Assembly: GCF_005250615.1 (NCBI RefSeq)
Contig: NZ_SULM01000003.1
Coordinates: forward strand, 62,001 to 126,000
Source: Pseudomonas rhizoryzae
Lineage (GTDB): Bacteria; Pseudomonadota; Gammaproteobacteria; Pseudomonadales; Pseudomonadaceae
Reading direction: 5' to 3'
Length of the DNA: 64,000 nt
The notes under the pieces were generated by a model, which did not search any database, was not told where the DNA came from, and was given only the letters and a program-made list of their open reading frames with translations. Shown here in pieces: positions 11,378-20,290 of the stretch. Every line of letters begins with the position of its first letter. Positions within the stretch are counted from its first letter, which is position 1. A program made the translations under genes and the position numbers.

Positions 11378-12628
11378 ATGCTGAACTGGGAAGAATTCGA
11401 CAAAGACGACGACACCACCACCGCCAAGCCCGCCCAGGCCGCTGGCCAGCAAGCCCCGGCCCAGACCGAGCGCCTGGATTCCGAAGGCGACGCCCTGGTC
11501 CATGACGCCCGTGCCCTGTCCGCCGATGACTCCGATGCCGTGGCCCGCGCCAAGGCCGCGCTGAACGAGCTGGACATCCAGGAAGGCCTGGACGATCTGG
11601 AAGGCTCCTCCGCCCGCGTGCACGTCGGCGACAAGCAGATGATCAACGCCCGCGCCGACCTCAACCAGCTCGTGCCCTTCAAGTACGACTGGGCCTGGCA
11701 GAAGTATCTGGATGGTTGCGCCAACCACTGGATGCCCCAGGAAGTGAACATGAACGCCGACATCGCGACCTGGAAGAGCGCGGACGGCCTCACCGAGGAC
11801 GAGCGCCGCATCGTCAAGCGTAACCTCGGCTTCTTCTCCACCGCCGACTCCCTGGTCGCCAACAACCTGGTGCTGGCCGTCTACCGCCTGATCACCAACC
11901 CCGAGTGCCGCCAGTACATCCTGCGCCAGGCCTTCGAAGAGGCGATCCACACCCACGCCTACCAGTACTGCATCGAATCGCTGGGCATGGATGAAGGCGA
12001 GATCTTCAACATGTACCACGAGATCCCGAGCGTCGCGAAGAAGGCGAGCTGGGGCCTGAAGTACACCCGCTCCATCTCCGACCCCGAGTTCAAGACCGGC
12101 ACCCCGGAGACCGATCGCCAGTTCCTCAAGAACCTGATCGCCTACTACTGCGTACTGGAAGGCATCTTCTTCTACTGCGGCTTCACCCAGATCCTCTCCA
12201 TGGGCCGCCGCAACAAGATGACCGGCACCGCCGAGCAGTTCCAATACATCCTGCGCGACGAGTCCATGCACCTGAACTTCGGCATCGACATGATCAACCA
12301 GATCAAGATCGAGAACCCCCATCTGTGGGATGCTCAGATGAAGGACGAAGCCACCCAGATGATCCTCCAGGGTACCCAGCTGGAGATCGAATACGCCCGC
12401 GACACCATGCCCCGCGGCGTGCTGGGCATGAACGCGGCGATGATGGAGGACTACCTCAAGTTCATCGCCAACCGCCGCCTGACCCAAATCGGCCTCAAGG
12501 AAGAATACCCGGGCGCCACCAACCCCTTCCCCTGGATGAGCGAGATCATGGATCTCAAGAAGGAGAAGAACTTCTTCGAGACGCGGGTGATCGAGTATCA
12601 GACGGGTGGGGCGTTGAGCTGGGATTGA
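11378..12628 (+). CDS. nrdB: Class Ia ribonucleoside-diphosphate reductase, beta subunit
   Basis: Small subunit that houses the di-iron centre and the stable tyrosyl radical. At 416 residues it matches P. aeruginosa NrdB, longer than E. coli NrdB because of an acidic, Ala-rich N-terminal extension of roughly 80 residues. Iron ligands and the radical tyrosine are visible in [11 protein letters not shown] (Glu188, His191, Tyr195), with the second ligand pair in [10 protein letters not shown]. The presence of the Tyr supports class Ia. It is followed by a strong terminator and then by AT-rich foreign DNA. Confidence 0.96.
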   Translation: MLNWEEFDKDDDTTTAKPAQAAGQQAPAQTERLDSEGDALVHDARALSADDSDAVARAKAALNELDIQEGLDDLEGSSARVHVGDKQMINARADLNQLVPFKYDWAWQKYLDGCANHWMPQEVNMNADIATWKSADGLTEDERRIVKRNLGFFSTADSLVANNLVLAVYRLITNPECRQYILRQAFEEAIHTHAYQYCIESLGMDEGEIFNMYHEIPSVAKKASWGLKYTRSISDPEFKTGTPETDRQFLKNLIAYYCVLEGIFFYCGFTQILSMGRRNKMTGTAEQFQYILRDESMHLNFGIDMINQIKIENPHLWDAQMKDEATQMILQGTQLEIEYARDTMPRGVLGMNAAMMEDYLKFIANRRLTQIGLKEEYPGATNPFPWMSEIMDLKKEKNFFETRVIEYQTGGALSWD

Positions 12629-12664
12629 GCTCCAGGCAGAGCACACAACTCCTATGACAAATAG

Positions 12665-12694
12665 AACCCTCGCTATAGCGAGGGTTTTTCTTTT
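12665..12694 (+). terminator. Rho-independent terminator of nrdAB
   Basis: AACCCTCGCTATAGCGAGGGTT is a perfect palindrome (split here as AACCCTCGCTA and TAGCGAGGGTT) and runs into TTTTTCTTTT. It starts 37 bases after the nrdB stop. Confidence 0.95.
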
Positions 12695-12771
12695 ATAACA
12701 CCACAAAAGCCTGTACTTGCAAGCCTTTGGCTACACCGCTACGATCAAGAAGTGCCCATGGAGGAAATCAA

Positions 12772-14490
12772 ATGCAAACTAAAAATGATGGCCTGCCAGA
12801 GTTTCTTCAAGACTACGGCTCTCTACTAAGCCATTTCCAAGGACAAATGGAAGGACTAAATACCGTTGAAATGGGCGATAAGTTCGCCGAACTAGCGGAG
12901 CACCTAATACCACACACGGAACCAGGCGCAGATTTTGAGCGAGCCACAAAGTCCAAAAAAAGCTGGGACAAAGGTGTCGATTTAATTTTTCAAAACAAAG
13001 AAAATAGCGAAATAGAATTAAGAGTCCAAGCAAAATATACAATATCAGGAATTGATGACTTAGATATAATTTTTAGTAAATTTCAAGAGTATGAATCAAA
13101 TAGAAACAACAGCTCACAAGGGGAGTTGGATCTTAGTGGAATAGAGCACTCGAATCATCCTCCAAAGGATTGCTACCTAATAATAACGGCATCTAAAGCC
13201 TCAACCTTAATTGAAAAATTTTCGAAGAGCCTGCGCCCTTCAAAATTTTTTCTCGAAAAAATAAAAAAAGAAAAAAGATTTTCAATAATAGATGGACTGG
13301 AAATTCTTCACACTATTCAGTCCATTTACAAAAGTGTGTATATTCGACCACAGAGCACGTCTATTTCTTTCGACAATGCATATATAAAGATCAATAACGT
13401 CTATATAGGTGCACTACCTTGTAGCGAGCTCAGAAAGATTTATGAAGAATCTGGAGACGCTATATTTTTTGAAAACATTAGGGAATGGCTAGGATTCCAA
13501 GGTAAAAAAGTCAAATCTGGTGGCGTTCGCGAGACAGTTAACGAAGCTATTGCATCCACACTGGAAGAGTCGCCGGAGAAAATGCTCGAACGCAATAATG
13601 GCATTGTAATCCGAGCATCCAAAGTAAACGAAACTTCCGGCTTTTCACTAAACCTCGAACAAGCCAGCATTGTAAATGGCTGTCAGACTACGATGAGCAT
13701 TTTCTTCGTTAACCCAAGCTCGGGACATGTTCTTACAAAAATAGTAGAGACCGAAGACTCTTGGGAAATAGCAAAAGCAGCAAACTTCCAAACCGAGATT
13801 GAAAGGATCGAGCTAGAGCTTGCCAGATACCTTAGACCCCAACTAGCAAGAGCTGTCGGCGCTGAAAATAATTTCAAATTTGACAACCAAGTAGCAACAG
13901 GAGGGAAATCAGCATTCTCCCTACTTGACCAAGTTTACAAAGATGAAATCTGCTACGATGAATTAAAATCCATATTTATAGGTCTATTTTCTCGCTCCGC
14001 AAACAACGCAATATCTCCAAACTACACAGAGCTAAGAATCGACTTACTGCAAAGCTTTGAAAGAGACCCTGAAAAGTCGAGCTTCCTTGAGTCCCTTTTC
14101 ATACTCCACAACAAATCCTCCAACGCAATGGAAACACTAAAAGACGGGCTTTTAAAGCCTGAAATAACCGACTTATTCAGAAGATTCTGGCGAGAAGACA
14201 AGCCTTCGTATAGGGCATTTGTAGCTTTGCTTGCGATATTTAGCTCCCTTGAAAAAAGGGACAGACGCTTTGAGAGTTACAGCGAACTGAAAAAGGGAAT
14301 AACATCTCTTGCAGGCCAAATTGAAGCAGACCCATCCACCTACATAGAAACTTACATAAAAGCTTTCAAAACAATTGCCTTAGATGTCTTAAAAGGAAAA
14401 GAAGATAAAGACAAAATACTTCAAAGCATGTATCACCACATAGGCTCCATGAACTTTGAGAACGCCTTGCTATCGATGTCACTCCTTTAA
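12772..14490 (+). CDS. AIPR-family (abortive infection) protein with nuclease-like N-terminal domain
   Basis: A 572-residue protein in clearly AT-rich DNA (around 40% G+C by eye against more than 60% in neighbours), with AAA/ATA/AGA codons rare elsewhere in the window. The C-terminal part has the signature blocks of the AIPR family (Pfam AIPR, linked to abortive phage infection): ENIREWLG (234-241), RNNGIVIRA (274-282) and IVNGCQTT (300-307). The N-terminal part reads KGVDLIF...LRVQAKYT (Asp70, Gln86, Lys88), the D-QxK pattern of Mrr-like PD-(D/E)xK nucleases. The start follows GGAGG with proper spacing. It is a likely single-gene phage-defence module gained horizontally. Nuclease activity is inference. 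Confidence 0.75.
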   Translation: MQTKNDGLPEFLQDYGSLLSHFQGQMEGLNTVEMGDKFAELAEHLIPHTEPGADFERATKSKKSWDKGVDLIFQNKENSEIELRVQAKYTISGIDDLDIIFSKFQEYESNRNNSSQGELDLSGIEHSNHPPKDCYLIITASKASTLIEKFSKSLRPSKFFLEKIKKEKRFSIIDGLEILHTIQSIYKSVYIRPQSTSISFDNAYIKINNVYIGALPCSELRKIYEESGDAIFFENIREWLGFQGKKVKSGGVRETVNEAIASTLEESPEKMLERNNGIVIRASKVNETSGFSLNLEQASIVNGCQTTMSIFFVNPSSGHVLTKIVETEDSWEIAKAANFQTEIERIELELARYLRPQLARAVGAENNFKFDNQVATGGKSAFSLLDQVYKDEICYDELKSIFIGLFSRSANNAISPNYTELRIDLLQSFERDPEKSSFLESLFILHNKSSNAMETLKDGLLKPEITDLFRRFWREDKPSYRAFVALLAIFSSLEKRDRRFESYSELKKGITSLAGQIEADPSTYIETYIKAFKTIALDVLKGKEDKDKILQSMYHHIGSMNFENALLSMSLL

Positions 14491-14520
14491 AAATTTAACC
14501 AATAGCAAATCTAAAAACCT

Positions 14521-14548
14521 AACACCCAACACCCAACACCCAACACCC
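14521..14548 (+). repeat. Tandem heptamer repeat (AACACCC)x4
   Basis: Four exact head-to-tail copies of AACACCC, 30 bases past the AIPR stop, inside the AT-rich tail of the insertion (14491-14711). The rest of that tail holds no supported gene; AT content falls back to the local level as the next gene starts. Confidence 0.85.
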
Positions 14549-14711
14549 ATATAAATATAGATAGAGCAAACAGTACAAGCCTTTCCCATCGACAAGTTTA
14601 ATTCAAAGGTTGTTTCGTCACTACGTGCTAGCATCTATTATCTCGAAAAAACGTCACCATTTTCTACACATGAAAGCCTAATGCAGCGCCATAGTCGTCA
14701 AGGACGAACCC

Positions 14712-15755
14712 ATGCCCCGCTGGACCGACCAACCCGCCACTGATACGGATGCCGTCTTCGACTTCATCCTCCAATTCTCCGGCACCGTCTTGCGGCGTCA
14801 TGCTTCGCTCCTGGCCAAGGTACTGCCGCCGGCCCTGGGCTTCGGGATGTTCCTGGCCTATTTCGCCCGTAATCACTTCTATCCCAGCTTCGATCTCTTT
14901 CAGTTTTCGTCGCTATTGCTGGCGGCTGCCTGCCTGGGCTTTCTGACCATTGGCGCCTTCGTTGCCGCGCTGTTCCTGCCTGGGGCCTGGGTTTATTACC
15001 GCTTCATCAATACGCCGGCGATCAAGGAAGACATCACCTACGCCCTGCCCTATCGCGGCGAGGGGCGCTTTCGCAAGATCATGCTGTTGATGACGCTGGT
15101 GTTCTTCGTACCCTATCTGCTGGCGGGGTTCAGCGATGCGGTCATCCTCTTCGTCGATCCTGAGCTGTTCACCAGCGTTGCCTTTCTTGCGCCTATTCCC
15201 ATCACGCTACTGGCGGGCATTGCCGTACAAGGCCTGTTCGACTTGCGCCGCTTCAGCTTCCTGAAGTTCGTCTGGGAGGCTTACCTGTCAACGATGGTCG
15301 TCGGCCTATTCATTGTCTGGATGCTGGCCCAGGCCTATCCGCTGGTGAGCGATTGGCAGCCGCTGCTCAAGTGGGGCGCTCTGGCCATCGCCCCCTTCAT
15401 TATCAGCTTCGTCGTGACGATGACGTCCATGGTGTTCATCGCCGGCTGGAATGCAGCACTGATGTTTTCCCTGTTCTTCGCGCTCTTTCTGGCCGGCTAT
15501 GGCGGTGTGCTCACCACCCTGCCCGAGACCATGGTGAAGACGCTAGGCCTGGGTAACTACCAGGCCAAGGCCATCGTGCTGGATGCCTCCTATTGCGCCA
15601 AGGAGCAGCCCAAGTTGCTGCCCACCAACGAGCAGTGCGTGCTGCAGGATGTGGAGGTGGTCTGGTCGTTGGGTGAGGCCTTCGTGCTGCGGCTGGCGGA
15701 TGGCAGTACGGCGCGGTTGCCGGCGTCGGCGATTCGGGCGTTGGTGAAGCCCTAG
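14712..15755 (+). CDS. Polytopic inner-membrane protein of unknown function
   Basis: 347 residues, G+C-rich and with host-like codons. After about 35 polar residues there are roughly six to eight hydrophobic helices between residues 37 and 275 (for example LLLAAACLGFLTIGAFVAAL and SVAFLAPIPITLLAGIAVQG). A soluble C-terminal segment of about 70 residues follows, containing two cysteines (SYCAKEQ, NEQCVLQD) and ending in a small beta-rich stretch (FVLRLADGSTARLPASAI). I do not recognise the family. It lies directly downstream of the AIPR gene, but its composition suggests it belongs to the host rather than to the insertion. Confidence 0.7.
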   Translation: MPRWTDQPATDTDAVFDFILQFSGTVLRRHASLLAKVLPPALGFGMFLAYFARNHFYPSFDLFQFSSLLLAAACLGFLTIGAFVAALFLPGAWVYYRFINTPAIKEDITYALPYRGEGRFRKIMLLMTLVFFVPYLLAGFSDAVILFVDPELFTSVAFLAPIPITLLAGIAVQGLFDLRRFSFLKFVWEAYLSTMVVGLFIVWMLAQAYPLVSDWQPLLKWGALAIAPFIISFVVTMTSMVFIAGWNAALMFSLFFALFLAGYGGVLTTLPETMVKTLGLGNYQAKAIVLDASYCAKEQPKLLPTNEQCVLQDVEVVWSLGEAFVLRLADGSTARLPASAIRALVKP

Positions 15756-15834
15756 GCGAAGATGAGGTTCAGCCTTCGCCATACCTCGGTCCACGGCTAG
15801 TCGCGGGCAAGACCATAGCGAGCGCCTGAATGTG

Positions 15835-15922
15835 CGTAGGAGGGACAACGCGAAGCTTGTCCGCCAGGGGTGCTCGATCGGAGCGTCTACGTGGAAAAGG
15901 CTGCGCCGTTTTCCACCCTACG
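15835..15922. repeat. Hairpin repeat family, two elements
   Basis: Two members of a dispersed family. The first (15835-15866) has the GACAACGCGAAGCTTGTC hairpin next to GTAGG. The second (15891-15922) has GTGGAAAA...TTTTCCAC around GGCTGCGCCG, followed by CCTACG. The gap 15756-16040 between a membrane protein and the Xre regulator contains nothing else I can support. Confidence 0.8.
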
Positions 15923-16040
15923 CAAGGCTGGCATGCCGTAATTTGCGGATGGCCCCATGGTGGCGAGAGGTGCTCTGGCAAGATCCTGCTGCGGAAGGCA
16001 CTGAGCCCTTAGTACCCCGCTGCGCCCCGTTTGGCCGAAA

Positions 16041-16466
16041 TCACGCCTTCCCTTTGCCACCCTTGGCGACGGGCTGGGAGGGGCCGGCCTTGACGAAGGC
16101 CAGGATGACGTCGCGCACGACCTTGCGCTGCTCCGCCGGCAGTTTGAGGAAGGCCTCGATGGCCTCGCGTTCGGGATAGAGTTCGGGGGTTTCCCAGTTG
16201 CCCCGGGTTTCGCGAATCGCGGTCTGCGCCTGTTCGCCGAAGCGCAGGACCTGGGGTTCGATCTGCAGCCACTGGGCCAGGACCTGGAGCTTGTCCTGGG
16301 CGGGGATGGACTTGCCGCGCAGCCAGCGGGAGACCGCCTGGAAGGTGACGGAGCGCCCCCAGTAACGGGAGTTGAATTCGCGCTCCAGGACCGCGGGGCG
16401 GTCGGGGTAACCGGCCGCGAGCATGGCGTTGCGCAGGCGCTGGGCGAAGTCGGCTTTATCGTTCAT
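16041..16466 (-). CDS. Xre-like helix-turn-helix regulator
   Basis: A 141-residue DNA-binding protein. The N-terminal half contains an HTH: FAQRLRNAMLAAGY, then REFNSRYWGRSVTFQAVSRW (about residues 28-47) and LRGKSIPAQDKLQVLAQWL, where SVTFQAVSRWLRG is the recognition region. The C-terminal half is charged and ends in a Lys/Gly tail (KGGKGKA). I start at MNDKADFAQRL, which fits homologues I remember; a TTG 54 bases upstream is possible. It is divergent from a BRO-domain gene and a perfect palindrome lies between them, so autoregulation is likely. Confidence 0.72.
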   Translation of the reverse strand: MNDKADFAQRLRNAMLAAGYPDRPAVLEREFNSRYWGRSVTFQAVSRWLRGKSIPAQDKLQVLAQWLQIEPQVLRFGEQAQTAIRETRGNWETPELYPEREAIEAFLKLPAEQRKVVRDVILAFVKAGPSQPVAKGGKGKA

Positions 16467-16522
16467 GGAGGCGGACGTTAAGGTCCGCTTCAGCTCCACA
16501 TTGAACATTCGATTGCGCAAAA

Positions 16523-16543
16523 AATGAAATTCATGATTTCATT
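16523..16543. promoter_or_regulatory. Perfect palindrome, candidate operator of the Xre/BRO pair
   Basis: AATGAAAT-TCATG-ATTTCATT: 8-base perfect arms around five bases. It lies 57-77 bases upstream of the Xre gene and about 100 bases upstream of the BRO gene, in AT-rich DNA suited to a divergent promoter. Confidence 0.6.
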
Positions 16544-16639
16544 CGAGCTCACAGAGGTGCTTTCCCAGCGTCTAGACCGGGGATCTCCCACGTGCAAGCG
16601 GATAGTCTTCCGCCTTATCTTGGCTACGGAGGTAATGGA

Positions 16640-17080
16640 ATGCCTACGTCTCATCTCATGCACTTCGCCGGTCGTCCCCTGCGCATCTACCAGTTCTTCG
16701 ATGGCCAGCTCTGGTTCGATTGCCGCGACGTGGCCAAGGTGTTGGGTTATCCGGATGCGCTCGAGGCCATGCGTGTCCACTGCAACCGCAACGGCATCCA
16801 CTTGGGTAGCGGCGATCGGCCCACTATGCTGATCGACCTCCCCAACACGATGCGTCTGCTGATCGGCAGCTCCAGCGAACACGCCGAACGCTTCGAGGAA
16901 TGGCTGCGACACGATTGCCTGAACCGCTTCTTCTGCCGTCTCCTGCTGCCTAGCGAAGGCCAGGTAACGGTCGACGCCCAGCCACTCATCCGTCTCTGCT
17001 GGCGCGACCAGTACTGGGTGAAGCTGTCCGACGTCGCCGAGGCGCTCGGGCCGCGCTTGCGCCTCGGCCGGCCGAGTTGA
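16640..17080 (+). CDS. BRO-N domain protein (antirepressor-like)
   Basis: 146 residues. The segment FAGRPLRIYQFFDGQLWFDC followed by RDVAKVLGYPDALEAMRVHC matches the N-terminal domain of the BRO family, found in phage antirepressors and in chromosomal regulators. The later segment VKLSDVAEALGPRL looks like a second, degenerate copy of the same RDVAKVLGY-type element. The start is fixed by GGAGG 7 bases before the ATG. It is divergent from the Xre-like regulator; such Xre/BRO pairings suggest a small regulatory switch, possibly of phage origin, though no other phage gene is near. Confidence 0.72.
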   Translation: MPTSHLMHFAGRPLRIYQFFDGQLWFDCRDVAKVLGYPDALEAMRVHCNRNGIHLGSGDRPTMLIDLPNTMRLLIGSSSEHAERFEEWLRHDCLNRFFCRLLLPSEGQVTVDAQPLIRLCWRDQYWVKLSDVAEALGPRLRLGRPS

Positions 17081-17380
17081 ACAGGCTGCGGTAGCCAGCA
17101 CCTTCAGCTTCGTCACCTCACGCCTGGCGGGTCAGCCCGTCTCCAGCGAATCTCTTCAAGAGCCTGTCTTTTCAGCCGATAGATATACTCAGCCTGTCGC
17201 TATCGGCGGGGCAGCTTTCCCAGAGACTCCATAGCGCACGCAGCATATCAGACGTCAGACGGAGCGCTCACAGGGGTTAAACTGGCTTTATCCGTCAGGT
17301 TTCGTTCGGTCTGAGGTCGCCTGGCACCGTTCCAGTCAGTGATTGACCGCTCTTGCCCGTTGCAAAGGTTCGCCCCGCCC
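17081..17380. other. Intergenic region with one inverted repeat
   Basis: 300 bases between the BRO gene and a diguanylate cyclase gene. It contains the perfect inverted repeat GCCGATAG (17175-17182) / CTATCGGC (17200-17207) with a 17-base loop and no T tract. No gene is supported. Confidence 0.4.
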
Positions 17381-18514
17381 ATGGCACTCGATGCCCCTAC
17401 CATGCTGACCCTCACCATCGCCCTGGCGGCCGCTGCGGCCGGCTATCTGGCCGTCGAGTGGCGGGCGGTGCGCGAGTCGGCGTTGTTGTACTGGAGCACG
17501 GGTTTCGCCCTCATTTCCGTAGGCAGCACGCTCGCCCTATTGCGCAGCCAGGGGCAGGTGCTGGTAGGAATCTGGTTCGCCAATGGTCTGCTGATCTTCG
17601 TGCACGGTCTCTTCTTGCTTGGCGTGGCCCGCTTTACCGGGCGTCGCCTGAGCCTGGGCTGGTGGGCCTTCGCGCTGATCTGGCTGGGGTTGTTGCTACT
17701 GCCCAGCCAGCCCTGGTGGTCCAAGGTAATGCTGGTGGCGCAATCGCTGATGGTCGGCGTCCTGGCGGTGCGGGCGAGCCTGCTGCTGCGGCGGCGTCAT
17801 GCGGGCGAGCGACAACTGCGCCTGGTCCTGCTGGCCCACGGACTCTTCTACTTCGCCAAGACGATTCCGCCGCTGACGCCCGGGACCCTGATCAATCTGG
17901 AATCCTATCGCGGCGCGATCATCCAGATTTCCCTGGTGGAAGGCGTGATGGCGGTGATGCTGATCGCCTTATCGATGACTGGCACGGTGCGCTATCGCCG
18001 CGAGCGCCGTATCGAGCAGCTGGCCGGCAGCGATCCTCTCACCGGACTCTACAATCGCCGTGCCCTGGAGGCGGAAGCACCCTCGTTGTTCGGCCAGGCG
18101 ACACCCGAGTGCCCAGGCGCCCTGTTGCTGATCGATCTGGACAACTTCAAGCTGGCGAACGACCTGCACGGCCACGCGGCGGGTGATGAGCTGCTGATCG
18201 CCACGAGTGACCTCCTGCGCACCACCCTGCCCCAGTACGCCTTGGCGGCGCGGCTGGGAGGTGACGAATTCGTGGTGATGCTGGCCGAGACGAGCGAGGC
18301 CGAGGTGATGCGCCTAGCGGAAACGCTGCGCACAGCCTTCAATCCCCTGGCTGCACAACGCTGCGACACGCCCGAGCCGATCACCCTGAGCATTGGTGCC
18401 GTACTGTTCGACCAGCCGCCGGAGAGCCTGGCGACTTTGCTGGAGCGCGGTGATGGGGCGCTCTACGAAGCCAAGCGTGGCGGGCGGGATGGCCTGCGGA
18501 TCAGTGCGGGGTGA
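17381..18514 (+). CDS. Membrane-anchored diguanylate cyclase (GGDEF)
   Basis: A 377-residue protein. The N-terminal ~205 residues form about six or seven hydrophobic helices. The C-terminal GGDEF domain contains DPLTGLYNRRAL, LLIDLDNFKLANDLHGHAAGDELL and the intact active-site motif RLGGDEFVVML, so synthesis of c-di-GMP is expected. An RxxD inhibitory site is not present at the usual place five residues before GGDEF. I start at the ATG giving MALDAPTMLTL; a GTG 42 bases upstream is also open and no strong ribosome site decides. Confidence 0.88.
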   Translation: MALDAPTMLTLTIALAAAAAGYLAVEWRAVRESALLYWSTGFALISVGSTLALLRSQGQVLVGIWFANGLLIFVHGLFLLGVARFTGRRLSLGWWAFALIWLGLLLLPSQPWWSKVMLVAQSLMVGVLAVRASLLLRRRHAGERQLRLVLLAHGLFYFAKTIPPLTPGTLINLESYRGAIIQISLVEGVMAVMLIALSMTGTVRYRRERRIEQLAGSDPLTGLYNRRALEAEAPSLFGQATPECPGALLLIDLDNFKLANDLHGHAAGDELLIATSDLLRTTLPQYALAARLGGDEFVVMLAETSEAEVMRLAETLRTAFNPLAAQRCDTPEPITLSIGAVLFDQPPESLATLLERGDGALYEAKRGGRDGLRISAG

Positions 18515-18569
18515 TGGGTGACGGCGGGATAATCGCTTAGGCTTGAGCGACTTACCGAGCGGAGTCGCC

Positions 18570-19034
18570 ATGCCCATCGCCCTCGAATCCCCCGATCAAC
18601 CTGAGGTGATCGCCCTGATCGCCGAGCTGGACGCCTATCAGGACGGGCTTTATCCGCCGGAGAGTCGCTACGCCCTGGATCTCGCATCGCTGCTGCAACC
18701 GAACGTGTTGTTCATGGTGGCGCGTGACGAGAGCGGCTGCGCCTTAGGTTGTGGGGCCATGGTGTTGCATGACGGTTATGGTGAGATCAAGCGGATGTAT
18801 GTGAGCCCGGCAGCGCGGGGCCAGGGATTGGGTAGGCGTTTGCTCGCTCGACTGGAGGCTGAAGCGGTCACGACAGGATGCGAGCGGGCGATGCTGGAGA
18901 CCGGTCCTTACCAACCCGAGGCGTTGGCGTTGTATGCCGCGGCGGGCTACGAGCGGTGCGGGCCTTTTGGTGGGTATCGGGATGATCCGTTGAGTGTGTT
19001 TATGGAGAAGCGGTTGGTGACGATGGAGCCATAA
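18570..19034 (+). CDS. GNAT-family N-acetyltransferase
   Basis: 154 residues, full length for the family. The acetyl-CoA-binding motif RGQGLGRRLLARLEAEA is clear, preceded by the beta-strand/loop YGEIKRMYVSPAA, and followed by LYAAAGYERCGPF, all typical of GNAT enzymes. The substrate is not predictable from sequence. The start ATG follows GCGGAG; a TTG 27 bases upstream is open. It follows the diguanylate cyclase by 55 bases, and a cluster of hairpin repeats lies immediately after the stop. Confidence 0.87.
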   Translation: MPIALESPDQPEVIALIAELDAYQDGLYPPESRYALDLASLLQPNVLFMVARDESGCALGCGAMVLHDGYGEIKRMYVSPAARGQGLGRRLLARLEAEAVTTGCERAMLETGPYQPEALALYAAAGYERCGPFGGYRDDPLSVFMEKRLVTMEP

Positions 19035-19056
19035 GGCTGACGATGAATCGGTGAGA

Positions 19057-19297
19057 GTGGAAAAGGCTGCGCCGTTTTCCACGCTACGGGGTCCGGGCGG
19101 TAGGGTGGACAACGCGAAGCTTGTCCACGCGGGGTCTTGGGGTCACACAGGGGTGTGATCAGTGGAAAAGGCTGCGCCGTTTTCCACGCTACGGAGCCTG
19201 GGCGGTAGGGTGGACAACGCGAAGCTTGTCCACGCGGATCTTGGGGTCAGGGTTGCTGGCGACCAGGGGAAAAGGCTGCGCCGTTTTCCAGGCTACG
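19057..19297. repeat. Cluster of five alternating hairpin repeats
   Basis: Two unit types alternate. Unit A (19057-19089, 19162-19194, 19266-19297) is GTGGAAAA / GGCTGCGCCG / TTTTCCAC plus GCTACGG. Unit B (19100-19131, 19204-19236) is GTAGGGTGGACAA / CGCGAAGC / TTGTCCACGCGG. Both fold into stems with similar loops and share GTAGGGTGGA-type ends. A-B-A-B-A order with near-identical units indicates local amplification. The last unit touches the 3' end of the LysR gene. Confidence 0.9.
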
Positions 19298-20168
19298 GAG
19301 TGAACTCCGCCACTAGAAACTCCACGAAACTCCTCACTGTCACCGACCGCCATCTCGTCTGGGGATAGAGCGCATTCAGCGGGCGGGTGAGTTCCTGCCC
19401 CTGGAACAGGCGTACCAGGCGACCCTCGGCGACGTCGTCCTGTAGCAGAAAAGCCGGCTGGAGGATGATGCCGAGGCCCTGCAAGGCGGCGAGGCGCAGG
19501 GCGGGGCCGTTGCTCAGGTGCAGGCGGCCGGGTGGTAGTGGGCCGAAGGTGGCGCCGGTCTGGGTGCGCCATTGGGCCAGGGCGCGGGGGTCCATGCCAA
19601 GGCAGTCGTGAGCTTCCAGATCGGCCAGTCGCTCCGGAGTGCCGCGGCGCGCCAGGTAAGCCGGTGCGGCGCAGCACCACACCACATAGGGTGCCAGCGA
19701 TCGCGCCACCAGGGAGGAGTCGGCCAGTTCGCCGATGCGGATGGCGATGTCGATGCCCTCTTCTACCAAGTCCTGCACCCTGTCGCTCAACGTCAGGTCG
19801 AGGGTGACCTGGGGATGGCGCTCCAGGTAATCCCCGAGTCGTGGCGTGAGGCCGTAGGTGCCGAAGGATACTGGTGCGGAGACACACAGGATGCCAGCCG
19901 GGGCCAGGCGCTGGGTTTCGGCCTGGCGGTCGGTGTCGGCGACCAGGGCGAGAATCTCGCGGCAGCGGGCGTAGTAGCCCTCGCCGAAGGCGGTCAGCCG
20001 CTGCCGCCGGGTGGTGCGCACCAGCAATTGCAGGCCGAGGCGCTTTTCCAGGGCGCGTAGGTGATTGCCGGCCATGGTCGGTGAGATGCCCTGGGCTTGG
20101 GCGGCGGCGGCCAGGCTGCCGCGTTCCACCACGGCGACGAACACCTGCATGCTGTCGAGCAGATCCAT
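19293..20168 (-). CDS. LysR-type transcriptional regulator
   Basis: 291 residues. The winged helix-turn-helix is visible in MDLLDSMQVFVAVVERGSLA through GISPTMAGNHLRALEKRLG, and the effector domain begins near residue 90 (GILCVSAPVSFGTYGL). The composition of the effector domain (DLTLSDRVQDLVEEGIDIAIRIG) matches the large CrgA-like subgroup. It is divergent from an SDR gene, whose promoter region it probably controls. Its 3' end abuts a repeat unit that encodes the last few codons. Confidence 0.92.
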   Translation of the reverse strand: MDLLDSMQVFVAVVERGSLAAAAQAQGISPTMAGNHLRALEKRLGLQLLVRTTRRQRLTAFGEGYYARCREILALVADTDRQAETQRLAPAGILCVSAPVSFGTYGLTPRLGDYLERHPQVTLDLTLSDRVQDLVEEGIDIAIRIGELADSSLVARSLAPYVVWCCAAPAYLARRGTPERLADLEAHDCLGMDPRALAQWRTQTGATFGPLPPGRLHLSNGPALRLAALQGLGIILQPAFLLQDDVAEGRLVRLFQGQELTRPLNALYPQTRWRSVTVRSFVEFLVAEFTP

Positions 20169-20290
20169 TCCACACTCCTGATGAGGAATCCTCGCACTTT
20201 AGCGGCGTTTATCTCATCTGGGTGCTAGGTGAGGCTAGCCGTGTGCTGAGCGGCGATGACCTTGTTGGACTGCGGTGCTCAGCCAGCCGC

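Noticed and set aside
14521-14548. Possible CRISPR-like array
   Set aside because: The repeat is a plain 7-base tandem (AACACCC)x4 without spacers.
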